Assembly: GCF_045635475.1 (NCBI RefSeq)
Contig: NZ_JBJGXI010000027.1
Location: 7,549 to 71,548, forward strand
Reading direction: 5' to 3'
Source: JBJGXI01 sp045635475
GTDB taxonomy: Bacteria > Bacillota > Bacilli > Bacillales > Amphibacillaceae
Length of the DNA stretch: 64,000 nucleotides
Shown: positions 34,796 to 43,423 of the stretch, one piece after another
Layout: each line of letters opens with the position of its first letter
Numbering within the stretch: the stretch's first letter is position 1
Position numbers and translations under genes: made by a program
The notes under the pieces: model-generated
Told to the model about the DNA's origin: nothing
Seen by the model: only the letters and a program-made list of their open reading frames with translations
Databases searched by the model: none

Positions 34796-36640
34796 ATGTT
34801 TGGCAATGATTTTTATTCCTTTAAGAACAATGACAAAATTGTTACAAATAAACATATATCTTCAACCATTCAAAATACATTCACCATAGAATTTTGGGCA
34901 CGGCCAGAAGCCTCTCATGCCGTTAGTATTGCTGGTGCTTTTAAACGACGATTTGTGATATCACCAGCATCTGGCGGCGATGCTTCACTTGCTGAACTGG
35001 GTGTATCTGTCGGCACAAACGGGGTCACCGTGTATGAACACACCACCAATGGTTTGTCTCATACATTGATTCATCCCGCTTCAATAAAACTATGGACACA
35101 TATCGCAGTTGTATATCAAGAAAAAGTACCTTCTCTCTATATGGATGGCCAATTTGTGAAAACGAGTACAGCGAGCACAAACAATACAGTAGTACCTTCT
35201 GCTGTCTTTGGCGGAATGGATCCGGATAATTTCTACATGGGGGATCTCAAAGAAATACGGATATGGAATACAGCTAGAACACACGAGCAACTTGCCCAAA
35301 ACATGCATCGTATTTTCACCGGAAGTGAACCTGGCTTATTTGGTTACTGGAGGCTTAATGAAGGAAATGGGACAAAGGCTTTTGACCTAACGAAAAATAA
35401 AAATAATGGAACGATTACAGTAAGGAGTGCTGCACCTAACCCGGTACCACCGCCAAATCCAGCCACTCAGCCAAGAAGGAGACGAAATAGAAAGACGGTG
35501 AATCATACACCTGCTCCACTCCTAAATGCTACTACACCTAACAATCAAGCGAATAACCAGATGAATATCTTATTTACTTTTTTCATTCCAAGTGGTGGTG
35601 TGGAAACATTAAATAGGCAACGCTATTATGCTCTTAAAGAGCAAGGCGTTAATTGTCATTTCCTTTATACACAATCCGGCACTGGTCTGCAAAATAATAC
35701 TAATATCCCCGTATTTGTTACGAACAAGGACAAAGTAATCAAAAACACCATAGTAAAGGGTAACTATTCCGCTATCATCGTTAATTCGGACCTTACTTTG
35801 CTAAAAAAAATACGTGAATTTGGTTACAGAGGGATCCTCATCTATGAAAACCAAGGGTTAGGCTTAAACAAAGAATATGTAGAAGAATATATTCAAACGC
35901 ACGGTTATCCGATTATAAACGATTACTGTGATGCAATCCTATATCCCAAAACCCCTCACCTAGTCCAGGCTTTTAGCAAATACTTTCCGAACAAAAAACA
36001 ATTTAGCTTTCACAACAGCTTCAATACGAAGGAGTTTCACTATCGTCCCCTTCCGAAACAAGACCATCCAATTATTGGATGGGTAGGAAGACTAGAAGAA
36101 AATAAAAACTGGAGGGATTTCCTAGCGATTGGTGCTAGAATGATCCAAGATAATCCCACTATTCAACTATGGATGTTTGAAGACCAAACGTTGTCTACGA
36201 AGGAAGAAAGAGCTGCTTTTAAGGCTGAAACGAAGCGACTTCATTTAGGTAGTAATCTTACGGTTTATACTAATCAACCCCATGCTAAAATGGCTGACCA
36301 TTTCTCTATAATTGGCGACTCTGGTGGCTTCTTATGCTCAACATCGAAGGTAGAAGGATTTGGTTATGCGGTGCTAGAAGCGATGATTTGTAAGTGTCCT
36401 GTTCTGTCTACTGATTCAGACGGTGTCCGTAGCTTCCTCACACATAACATTACAGGAAAATTTTATGCTTTCGGCAATATAGATGAAGCTTTTAATGAAG
36501 GTAAGGATCTTATAACGAACAAAGGATTACGAAAAACAATTATTAAAAACGCTGTTAAGCATATAGAACAACATTTCTCTTCAGAAGCTTATGCAGAAAA
36601 TTTCTTGAACATGTTGAAACAATTATCACCTAACAACTAA
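34796..36640 (+). CDS. LamG-like lectin domain fused to a GT4 glycosyltransferase
   Basis: The 614-residue protein has an N-terminal concanavalin A-like/LamG-3 jelly roll (residues 1-200: TIEFWARPEASHAVSIAGAF, WTHIAVVYQEKVPSLYMDG, MGDLKEIRIWNTART, GYWRLNEGNGTKAFD). A basic Pro-rich linker (PPPNPATQPRRRRNRKTV) follows. The C-terminus is a GT-B/GT4 domain (FFIPSGGVETLNRQRYYAL, IIGWVGRLEENKNWRDFL, SKVEGFGYAVLEAM with E-x7-E). There is no signal peptide, so the lectin module should work inside the cell, perhaps holding the growing glycan. ATG 34796 is 8 nt after AGGGGG. Confidence 0.85.
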   Translation: MFGNDFYSFKNNDKIVTNKHISSTIQNTFTIEFWARPEASHAVSIAGAFKRRFVISPASGGDASLAELGVSVGTNGVTVYEHTTNGLSHTLIHPASIKLWTHIAVVYQEKVPSLYMDGQFVKTSTASTNNTVVPSAVFGGMDPDNFYMGDLKEIRIWNTARTHEQLAQNMHRIFTGSEPGLFGYWRLNEGNGTKAFDLTKNKNNGTITVRSAAPNPVPPPNPATQPRRRRNRKTVNHTPAPLLNATTPNNQANNQMNILFTFFIPSGGVETLNRQRYYALKEQGVNCHFLYTQSGTGLQNNTNIPVFVTNKDKVIKNTIVKGNYSAIIVNSDLTLLKKIREFGYRGILIYENQGLGLNKEYVEEYIQTHGYPIINDYCDAILYPKTPHLVQAFSKYFPNKKQFSFHNSFNTKEFHYRPLPKQDHPIIGWVGRLEENKNWRDFLAIGARMIQDNPTIQLWMFEDQTLSTKEERAAFKAETKRLHLGSNLTVYTNQPHAKMADHFSIIGDSGGFLCSTSKVEGFGYAVLEAMICKCPVLSTDSDGVRSFLTHNITGKFYAFGNIDEAFNEGKDLITNKGLRKTIIKNAVKHIEQHFSSEAYAENFLNMLKQLSPNN

Positions 36641-36667
36641 AACACAAACTAAACAACCATAGTCCTA

Positions 36668-36882
36668 AGAAAACCGCAGAGCATCGTTTAGAAACGTACG
36701 GACTGGGACTCGATACAATAAAATCACTTGTTTCTGCGGTGTATATTCATTACAGCTTTCCTTAGTGCGATTACTCGCTCTCGTGTCATGAGGTGAGGGA
36801 AGTCTCGCTAGTCCCTGGCGCTCGGAGCTGGCCGTGGCTAATGCTTAACGTTATCCACATTTAGTATATTTTGTAATTTCCC
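36668..36882 (+). repeat. Dispersed repeat family B, copy 1
   Basis: The block has GCAGAGCATCGTTTAGAAAC, then ACGTACGGACTGG at the left, and TCGTGTCATGAGGTGAGGGA (from 36781) through AGCTGGCCGTGGCTAATGC to TTATCCACATTTAGTATATT. The last 100 bp are nearly identical to 48547-48646 in the same orientation. No coding frame. Confidence 0.8.
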
Positions 36883-36890
36883 GGCAACAA

Positions 36891-36926
36891 AAAAGTAGTG
36901 ACCATTCCTTTATGGTTACTACTTTT
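36891..36926 (-). terminator. Terminator of the sugar-nucleotide/sulfotransferase operon
   Basis: A 15-bp stem (AAAAGTAGTGACCAT with ATGGTTACTACTTTT) follows galU; the minus transcript ends in CTACTTTTTTGTT. Confidence 0.85.
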
Positions 36927-36937
36927 GCGTTAATTGT

Positions 36938-37816
36938 CTATTCATTTCTTTTTACTAATTCCATCATCCATTTCAACACATTGTCGCGGAGATCTGCTCT
37001 TTGCAAAGCAAATTCTACATTTGCTCGTATGAATCCAGCTTTATCCCCGATGTCATATCGACTTCCCTGAAACTGATAACCTAGCACCGACTGAGTATCC
37101 GTTAGCATGTTTAAAGCATCTGTAAGCTGTATTTCTCCCCCTGACCCAGCTGGTAAATTCTCCAATATATCAAATATTTCTGGCATTAGGATGTATCGTC
37201 CCATAATTGCCATGTTAGAGGGCGCTTCCTCAATCCTTGGCTTTTCCACTAATGATTCAATGCTATAAAGCCCTTTTTCTAATACTTGTTCTTTAGGCTT
37301 TATCATTCCATATTTCGATACCTGTTCCTCCGCTACCTGTTTCACACCGATTACATTCGTATGATAACGGTTATATAGTTGAATTAACTGCTGCAATGCT
37401 GGTGTTTTAGCTGCAACAACATCATCTCCCAAAAGAACTGCAAATGGTTCCTTCCCGATGAAGCTCTTTGCACAATAAATAGCGTGTCCGAGACCCTTTG
37501 GTTCCTGTTGTCTGATATAATGAATATTTGCCAGTTCAGCATTGTGTCTTACAGCATCATATAATGGAATATTATTTTTCTTAAGCAATGCTTCTTCTAA
37601 CTCATATGCGCGATCGAAGTGATCTTCTATTGTATTTTTACCTCGACTAGTAATAATGATGATTTCTTCTATTCCAGACTTACTTGCTTCCTCCACAATA
37701 TATTGGATAACAGGTTTATCTACAATCGGGATCATCTCTTTTGGGATCGCCTTCGTTGCTGGCAAAAATCTGGTACCTAAGCCAGCTGCTGGGATCACTG
37801 CCTTCCTGATTGCCAT
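36938..37816 (-). CDS. galU: UTP--glucose-1-phosphate uridylyltransferase
   Basis: The 292-residue GalU/GtaB enzyme carries the nucleotide-binding GLGTRFLPATKAIPKEMIPI with the Lys of VDKPVIQYIVEEA, then RQQEPKGLGHAIYCAK, FAVLLGDDVV and GSGGEIQLTDAL. It makes UDP-glucose for surface polysaccharides and for further sugar nucleotides. It is the last gene of an eight-gene minus-strand operon and is probably an additional copy besides a housekeeping gtaB. GAGGGGGGTGA precedes the ATG. Confidence 0.95.
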   Translation of the reverse strand: MAIRKAVIPAAGLGTRFLPATKAIPKEMIPIVDKPVIQYIVEEASKSGIEEIIIITSRGKNTIEDHFDRAYELEEALLKKNNIPLYDAVRHNAELANIHYIRQQEPKGLGHAIYCAKSFIGKEPFAVLLGDDVVAAKTPALQQLIQLYNRYHTNVIGVKQVAEEQVSKYGMIKPKEQVLEKGLYSIESLVEKPRIEEAPSNMAIMGRYILMPEIFDILENLPAGSGGEIQLTDALNMLTDTQSVLGYQFQGSRYDIGDKAGFIRANVEFALQRADLRDNVLKWMMELVKRNE

Positions 37817-37847
37817 AACGTCACCCCCCTCTAGGATTTATACCATA

Positions 37848-38624
37848 CTACCAATCGTTATTATTCTCATATCCAAATCGTATTAACATATCTCCTGCAT
37901 TCGCTTTAAATGCAGCTTTAACCTCCTCATCAAATTCATGCTTCCATGATCCAATAGCACCTTTACGGAAGGTTCCAGAGGTTTGGTTATCAATATTTGC
38001 TACCATTTGATTCACCATTTCTTCCACAGAACACGGCATGCTTACATCAGCCCATAAAAAATTCACTATTTTTACTAATGCTGATCTTCTGGAAGCCTCT
38101 GATTTTATTAATTCTTCAAAAGAGATATGAAGAGTCTCTGAATCAATTAGCCACTCATAGAATGGCATATTATAGTGATAAAAGTCTGGCCATTTCACCC
38201 CAGAGATAAGTGCCATCATTCTCGCCTTTGGTGTAGTATACACCGTTTGAAATGGGAGATGAAGCGGGTGCTCTGGCCACAAACTAGGAATAAAATAGGA
38301 CATAGACACAAGTACATCTCTTGGGTCTCGATGGAGAAATATATGCTTCATGTTTAATGTCTTTAAAAACTGTTTATAATTCGCTGTATACCAAAGATGC
38401 CCCAAACCAAATTGATTGTTAGGTAGTGCCTTTAATCGTTGGAAGTGATCTTGAAAGGCCTTATCTTGGCCAACTACATATTTATTATCCATAAAAAATT
38501 TTTTTTGTAAGTTTTTAATATCCATAGAAACTGTAGGCATTCCAGTTAAAATTTGGTGTAGTAAATGGGTCCCACTTTTTGGCACGGAAGTCATCAAAAA
38601 AGGGGGTAATAGTGCCTTACTCAT
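37848..38624 (-). CDS. PAPS-dependent sulfotransferase
   Basis: The 258-residue P-loop sulfotransferase has the 5'-phosphosulfate loop SVPKSGTHLLHQIL (residues 13-26), the 3'-phosphate site FLHRDPRDVLVSMSYF (96-111, Arg99 and Ser107) and the C-terminal FRKGAIGSWKHEF that closes on PAPS. It should transfer sulfate from PAPS to a hydroxyl or amine of a glycan or small molecule. It is cytoplasmic. The genes on both sides in the operon are glycan genes (galU, glycosyltransferase), which points to a carbohydrate acceptor. Upstream gap 32 bp. Confidence 0.9.
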   Translation of the reverse strand: MSKALLPPFLMTSVPKSGTHLLHQILTGMPTVSMDIKNLQKKFFMDNKYVVGQDKAFQDHFQRLKALPNNQFGLGHLWYTANYKQFLKTLNMKHIFLHRDPRDVLVSMSYFIPSLWPEHPLHLPFQTVYTTPKARMMALISGVKWPDFYHYNMPFYEWLIDSETLHISFEELIKSEASRRSALVKIVNFLWADVSMPCSVEEMVNQMVANIDNQTSGTFRKGAIGSWKHEFDEEVKAAFKANAGDMLIRFGYENNNDW

Positions 38625-38656
38625 TTTTCACACATCCTCCATAACATATTCAAGCA

Positions 38657-39856
38657 TTATCCATGCATCATTTCACGAAGCTTAATCGTTCTATATAAAT
38701 GGCCAGCTAATGGCTCATTTTGTTGTAATGTATAGCGACCTGTCACATTCCCTCCACCAAATTCAAAAAGAGAGATAATATTATTTCTTTTCTGTAAATC
38801 AAAGTTCGTTACCATATTACTTAATACAAATTGGGTAGATGGGAATGCTCCTTCTCCATAGACTAGTGTATAAGGGGTATTTGCTTCTTTCAGTCCTTCT
38901 AAAATGGCTTGTCGTTTCCCTGCCTGTGGTAATGGAATAATCTTCACCCGGGGATCAGATATGGTTTGTATTTGCTTTGTTGCTGTTTGATTGATGCTTC
39001 TATCGATAATAATGACTTTAAAAACACTAAAGGTTTGTTCATATAAGTCATCTAATTTATTCATTACTTGTTCGGATGCATCTTGAACAGGATAAATCAC
39101 GGTCACCTTGAATGGAATATTCCTTCTGTTTCTTGCTTCAAGCTTTGCTAAATTAAACGCATATCGCCACCTGCGATGTTCAGATTTTGAGCTCTTAAGC
39201 TGAGCAGATATACTATCAGGAGAGTTGGTACGATATTCCATTAACACGGTTGGGACAAAAACAATTTCACAATGCTCTGTTATCCGTAGCCAATAATCAT
39301 AATCTTCGACAGGAGCTAGTCTGTAGCCACTGATTTTAGCTGCAGCACTCTTTTTGTACATAAAGGATACTCCGATAAAACAAACCTCTAGTAAATTTTC
39401 CTTTGGCTGATTCTGATATTTATTAAAGTATTTATATTGATCTCCTTGTAACGGAATTCGATTATGATCAACGTGCGTAAACGTGCTGAAGGATAGCCCA
39501 ACATTGGCTGGTGCCTTCTCTAAAGCAGCCCTTAATTTCACTAAAAATGCCGGATAATAAATATTATCACTGGATACCCATGTGAGATACTTCACCTCAG
39601 GAAGCTTCATCAGGTAGTCAAATCCAAGATTTAATGTCGGTGGTACACCTTCATTTTTTTCTTTTATGATTAGCTTTACTCTTGCGTCTCCTGCTGTAAC
39701 ACGTTTAATTACATCTACAGTTTCTGCTGGTGCGCCATCTGAAACAATCACAAAGTGGAAATCCCGATAACTTTGTTGTAGAACTGATCGCAAAGCTAGT
39801 TCTAGATAAACAGGGTTCTGCTTGTAGACTGGCATTACAACGCCTACGTCTTTCAT
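38657..39856 (-). CDS. Family 2 glycosyltransferase with a second degenerate GT2 domain
   Basis: The 399-residue protein has an N-terminal GT2 domain (GVVMPVYKQNPVYLELALRS, VIVSDGAPAETVDVIKR, WVSSDNIYYPAFLVKL). From residue about 255 a second, incomplete GT2-like fold follows (FKVTVIYPVQDASEQVMNKL, FKVIIIDRSI, RQAILEGLKEANTPYTLVYG) with no DxD. GGAGATTGTT precedes the ATG. It sits between two sulfotransferase genes with gaps of 41 and 32 bp, so it is co-transcribed with them and may make the glycan they sulfate. Confidence 0.87.
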   Translation of the reverse strand: MKDVGVVMPVYKQNPVYLELALRSVLQQSYRDFHFVIVSDGAPAETVDVIKRVTAGDARVKLIIKEKNEGVPPTLNLGFDYLMKLPEVKYLTWVSSDNIYYPAFLVKLRAALEKAPANVGLSFSTFTHVDHNRIPLQGDQYKYFNKYQNQPKENLLEVCFIGVSFMYKKSAAAKISGYRLAPVEDYDYWLRITEHCEIVFVPTVLMEYRTNSPDSISAQLKSSKSEHRRWRYAFNLAKLEARNRRNIPFKVTVIYPVQDASEQVMNKLDDLYEQTFSVFKVIIIDRSINQTATKQIQTISDPRVKIIPLPQAGKRQAILEGLKEANTPYTLVYGEGAFPSTQFVLSNMVTNFDLQKRNNIISLFEFGGGNVTGRYTLQQNEPLAGHLYRTIKLREMMHG

Positions 39857-39897
39857 AACAATCTCCTTTCACCACCCAGATTAATTACGTTCCTTCG

Positions 39898-40647
39898 TTA
39901 CCATTCATCTCCCTTTTCATAGTCCAATTGAATAAGGAGATTCCCGGCAATACTTTTAAATGTTTCTATATTTGATTTGCTGAATTCTTCCCTCCAGCCG
40001 CCACAAGTACCCTTGCGAAAAGTCCAGGATTTTTCGGGATGGATATTCTGCGTCATTAGCGTTAATAGTTGCTGCTGTCCCATTTTTAATTCTGACTCTT
40101 CGCCCAAGAATTGGATGGCTTTAAGGATTACTTCATCCCTTTTATTTTCACCTTCCATCAAGTCTTCATAGCGCATACTATATATGCTCGGGTCTTCTTG
40201 CCATTCATAGATGTTTTTAAATTCCTCATAGACGCCAGGATAAGACATAAGCCCCCATTTATTATTCTTCTCTTCACCTATTAGTTCTGTGCCGGCTATT
40301 AATGCATTTAGCTGTTGCTCTTTTGTGACTAATCGATTCTGAAATACTTTATACAGTGGATGATCTTGGAATTTATCATTAATAAAGTGACGTAAGGATA
40401 CGGTAACGTCACGTAAATCTCTGTATATAAACAGCTGTTTAATAGATTTACTATGCAGCTGCTTAGATAATTCTTCATTATAATGTAGGTGCCCAGTCGT
40501 AAATTGACCACTTTGCAAATCTAATAAGGCAGATTCCTCCACCCTTTCAATCCCGGGAATTCCTTGGATGATCTGTACTAATAAATTTGTTCCACTTTTT
40601 GGTACTGAATTAATGAACACTTTTGGTATCACGGCGTTCTCCATCAT
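39898..40647 (-). CDS. PAPS-dependent sulfotransferase
   Basis: The 249-residue protein has the PAPS loop NSVPKSGTNLLVQIIQ (residues 13-28), the 3'-phosphate site FIYRDLRDVTVSLRHF and the conserved FRKGTCGGWREEF near the C-terminus. It is homologous to the sulfotransferase at 37848 but diverged, so the two probably sulfate different positions or residues. AAGGGGG lies before two adjacent ATG codons (40647 or 40644). It is cytoplasmic, with no membrane segment. Confidence 0.9.
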   Translation of the reverse strand: MMENAVIPKVFINSVPKSGTNLLVQIIQGIPGIERVEESALLDLQSGQFTTGHLHYNEELSKQLHSKSIKQLFIYRDLRDVTVSLRHFINDKFQDHPLYKVFQNRLVTKEQQLNALIAGTELIGEEKNNKWGLMSYPGVYEEFKNIYEWQEDPSIYSMRYEDLMEGENKRDEVILKAIQFLGEESELKMGQQQLLTLMTQNIHPEKSWTFRKGTCGGWREEFSKSNIETFKSIAGNLLIQLDYEKGDEW

Positions 40648-40711
40648 GCTATCCCCCTTATTTTCCTTTGTTGAAGCATATCTTTAGGAAATCACCCTTC
40701 TTTAATTCTGT

Positions 40712-41611
40712 TTAATTTGAATTACGGCAATATTCTAGTATTTCTTGTAGCGTTACCTCTAGAGGAATTAGTGGCCTCCATCCTAATTGCATGAGCGCTT
40801 CCGAAATAACTTCCTCTGGGTGCTCTTGTTGATTAACTACTTTTGCTTGCACCTTAAATTCAATCGATGTTAGTTTTTTAAACGCGAAAATTATTTCCTC
40901 AAGCGATCTATTTTCGCCAGAATATACCGGATAAATTTCCCCAGCCCTTCCCATTCGTAGTAAAGATTCATAGGCACGAATAGCATCTCTAACATCTAAA
41001 AAATCACGCTGTGCTTGCAAATTATTTACCTTAAGAACTGTGGGGGCGACACCGAGTTCCATACCCGCTATTTTTTTGGCAAAGACAGAGCATACACCAG
41101 TAGAAACTCCTGGTCCAATGAGATTAGTAGGCTTTGCGATTACAATGTCCATGTCATACAGTCTTTGCCATGCTTGGGCAATAATTGACTGGATTGTCTT
41201 ACTTAGACTATAAGGATGGGTTAGCGTAGCGATATTTGTTGTATCGAATTCAAGAGCAGATCCAACCACTACGACCTTGGCACTCGGTGCTTCTCGTCTG
41301 ACCGCTTCTAGTAAAAATAAAGTTGATAAGGCATTCGATTCCATGGTGGAAATGGGATCATCCCACGATTGCCCTACATGGTTTTGTCCTGCTAAGTGGA
41401 GTACATAGTGAGGTTTCGTCTTATGGATTAACTTTCTTACAGCTTCTTTTTCTGTTAGGTCACATGATTCTATCTGAATTTGATCTGCATGAAAGTGACT
41501 TCGTGCAACTGCAATTACCTCAAATCCTGCTTGTAAAAAGTGGGTACACGCATGTTGTCCCGTAAATCCACTAGCGCCAGTTATTAGTATTTTAGGTAAT
41601 GCGTGCTTCAT
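40712..41611 (-). CDS. NAD-dependent epimerase/dehydratase (GDP-4-keto-6-deoxymannose reductase-like)
   Basis: The 299-residue extended SDR has ILITGASGFTGQHACTHFL (NAD site), FHLAGQNH-like VLHLAGQNHVGQSWDDP, the catalytic Ser of VVGSALEF and HPYSLSKTIQS with Tyr-x3-Lys, and a C-terminal KTRPEEVI-like QEHPEEVISEALMQLGW. The overall pattern is closest to RMD/GMD-type enzymes. ATG 41611 overlaps the previous stop as ATGA, so it is translationally coupled; the longer frame to 41695 lies inside the upstream gene. Its exact reaction is open. Confidence 0.82.
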   Translation of the reverse strand: MKHALPKILITGASGFTGQHACTHFLQAGFEVIAVARSHFHADQIQIESCDLTEKEAVRKLIHKTKPHYVLHLAGQNHVGQSWDDPISTMESNALSTLFLLEAVRREAPSAKVVVVGSALEFDTTNIATLTHPYSLSKTIQSIIAQAWQRLYDMDIVIAKPTNLIGPGVSTGVCSVFAKKIAGMELGVAPTVLKVNNLQAQRDFLDVRDAIRAYESLLRMGRAGEIYPVYSGENRSLEEIIFAFKKLTSIEFKVQAKVVNQQEHPEEVISEALMQLGWRPLIPLEVTLQEILEYCRNSN

Positions 41612-42435
41612 GCTTCTTCCATCCAGCTTCTTAATGCTTGTAGCATATCCTCGTATGAGGGAACCTGATAATGGAAATCCGTCCTTGTACTGCAAATCGA
41701 TCTATCTTGAAAAATTTCTGAATCTGGAACAATCTCCACGTCTTCTTTATGAAATACATCTTTGATTAATTTTAATAATGTGTATTTGGATAATTTCTCT
41801 TCAGAGGCAAGGTGATATAAACCCGTTACGTCCTTTCTCAACATGACTTCAATCGCTTTAGCCAATTCCAAAGTGGTCACACCATTCCAAAATACTTGAT
41901 CATAGCCATATATTTTTCCTTTTTGCTGCATAAACCATAGAAATAATCCAATCCCATCTTCTTTCAGCTCTGGACCAATAATTGATGTTCGAATGGTTAG
42001 ATGCTTATCACTTATCACTTCTCCCAATTGCTTAGACTGCGCATAAAACGAAGTCCCATCTGGTGTATCATTTTCTTTGTAATCGCCTTTTTCTCCTAAA
42101 AAAACACAGTCTGTACTTATGTGAATTAATTTCCCTTGATTTCGTTCCGTTAATTTTACTAACTGTTGAGGTAATAAACTGTTTACCTGAAAGGCAAGCT
42201 TTGGATGATTTTCAGCATGTTTATTTAATATCCCTATACAATTTACGACGATGTCTGGCTTTATGTTTTCTAGGACTTCTTCTAATCTCGTTGGGTCTGT
42301 CACGTCAAGATAAATACTACCTAAGTCTTCCTTATCTCGTGATGTGTAATAGACGTTATATTCTGGCTTCTGCTGAAAATATCTAACTATAACATGGCCA
42401 GCCATCCCTTTTCCTCCGAGAATTAATAGCTTCAT
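41608..42435 (-). CDS. RmlD-like sugar-nucleotide reductase
   Basis: The 275-residue short SDR of the dTDP-4-dehydrorhamnose reductase type carries LLILGGKGMAGHVIVRYF, IVVNCIGILN, LIHISTDCVFLGEKGDYKE and FYAQSKQLGE with the catalytic Tyr-x3-Lys. In the context of a CapE-type dehydratase and a UDP-GlcNAc 2-epimerase, it most likely reduces the 4-keto-6-deoxy intermediate to UDP-L-FucNAc- or UDP-L-QuiNAc-type sugars; the short RmlD-like form recalls WbvR more than the longer CapF. It is 1 bp downstream of the dehydratase gene. Confidence 0.85.
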   Translation of the reverse strand: MKLLILGGKGMAGHVIVRYFQQKPEYNVYYTSRDKEDLGSIYLDVTDPTRLEEVLENIKPDIVVNCIGILNKHAENHPKLAFQVNSLLPQQLVKLTERNQGKLIHISTDCVFLGEKGDYKENDTPDGTSFYAQSKQLGEVISDKHLTIRTSIIGPELKEDGIGLFLWFMQQKGKIYGYDQVFWNGVTTLELAKAIEVMLRKDVTGLYHLASEEKLSKYTLLKLIKDVFHKEDVEIVPDSEIFQDRSICSTRTDFHYQVPSYEDMLQALRSWMEEA

Positions 42436-42436
42436 G

Positions 42437-43423
42437 CTATATAAACCCTCCTTTTTGAAGGATTGTTTTGATTTCTTCCTTCGACATTAATTCTTTACTA
42501 GAATTGTAATTATCTAAGTTGGTAGGCTTATATTTTGCATAACGTTCCTCAAGTCCGTCAATATGAATAAAGGGGAGGATGACAAAATATTCATCATCAT
42601 ACGAAATGGCCTTCGCGCTTTCATATTCAGAGAGTAATAGCTCATGAATCTTTTCCCCTGGTCTTATTCCTAGAATCTCAATATCTACATGATCCTTGCT
42701 CGAGGCATCAATTAACACTTTCGCAAAATCAATAATTTTGCAAGCCGGCATCTTCATTACAAAGATCTCTCCACCGACGCTTTCAAAGGTTGCTTTAAAT
42801 ACCAAACTAATTGCATCTTCTAGCGTTAAGAAAAAGCGTGTCATTCTCATATCAGTAATACCAACTTTAGCATTCTCTTCAATTTGTTTCTTAAATACAT
42901 GAATGACGCTGCCATTGGTCCCTAAAACGTTTCCACCACGGATACATACGAATTTGGTCGCTGTGTCTAAGGTGTTCGCATGAATAATTAACCTTTCCCC
43001 CATGGCTTTCGATAGACCATAGAAATTAAATGGATTCGATGCTTTGTCCGTGGAGATATAGACAACACGTTTTACATTACACTGCATCGATGCAACTATT
43101 ACATTCTGTGTACCATGCACATTCGTCTTTAACGCCTCGATTGGCTGATATTCACAAACAGGTACATGCTTTAAGGCAGCTAAATGAAAAACATATTGCA
43201 CACCATGACAAGCTTCTATAACGGCATCCTTATCTCTAATATCTCCTATGATGAACTTCAATTTTGGATTATTATTAAATTCTTGCTGCATCGTAAATTG
43301 ATTTGATTCATTTCTAGAAAATATTCGGATTTCTTTCGGTTCGTATGTTAATAGCTGCCTCACCAACTCATATCCCCAGGAACCAGTTCCGCCAGTAACT
43401 AAAATGACTTGATCCTTAAACAA
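42437..43423 (-). CDS. capE: CapE/FnlA-type UDP-GlcNAc 4,6-dehydratase/5-epimerase
   Basis: The 328-residue extended SDR has VILVTGGTGSWGYELVRQLL, IGDIRDKDAV, VFHLAALKHVPVCEYQP and the catalytic STDKASNPFNFYGLSKAMGE. These match the soluble CapE/WbjB/FnlA group, which converts UDP-GlcNAc to 4-keto-6-deoxy L-sugars. It overlaps the upstream 2-epimerase gene by 8 bp. With the neighbours it forms the three-step route to UDP-N-acetyl-L-fucosamine or a related 2-acetamido-6-deoxy-L-hexose. PseB-type activity is the main alternative. Confidence 0.87.
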   Translation of the reverse strand: MFKDQVILVTGGTGSWGYELVRQLLTYEPKEIRIFSRNESNQFTMQQEFNNNPKLKFIIGDIRDKDAVIEACHGVQYVFHLAALKHVPVCEYQPIEALKTNVHGTQNVIVASMQCNVKRVVYISTDKASNPFNFYGLSKAMGERLIIHANTLDTATKFVCIRGGNVLGTNGSVIHVFKKQIEENAKVGITDMRMTRFFLTLEDAISLVFKATFESVGGEIFVMKMPACKIIDFAKVLIDASSKDHVDIEILGIRPGEKIHELLLSEYESAKAISYDDEYFVILPFIHIDGLEERYAKYKPTNLDNYNSSKELMSKEEIKTILQKGGFI

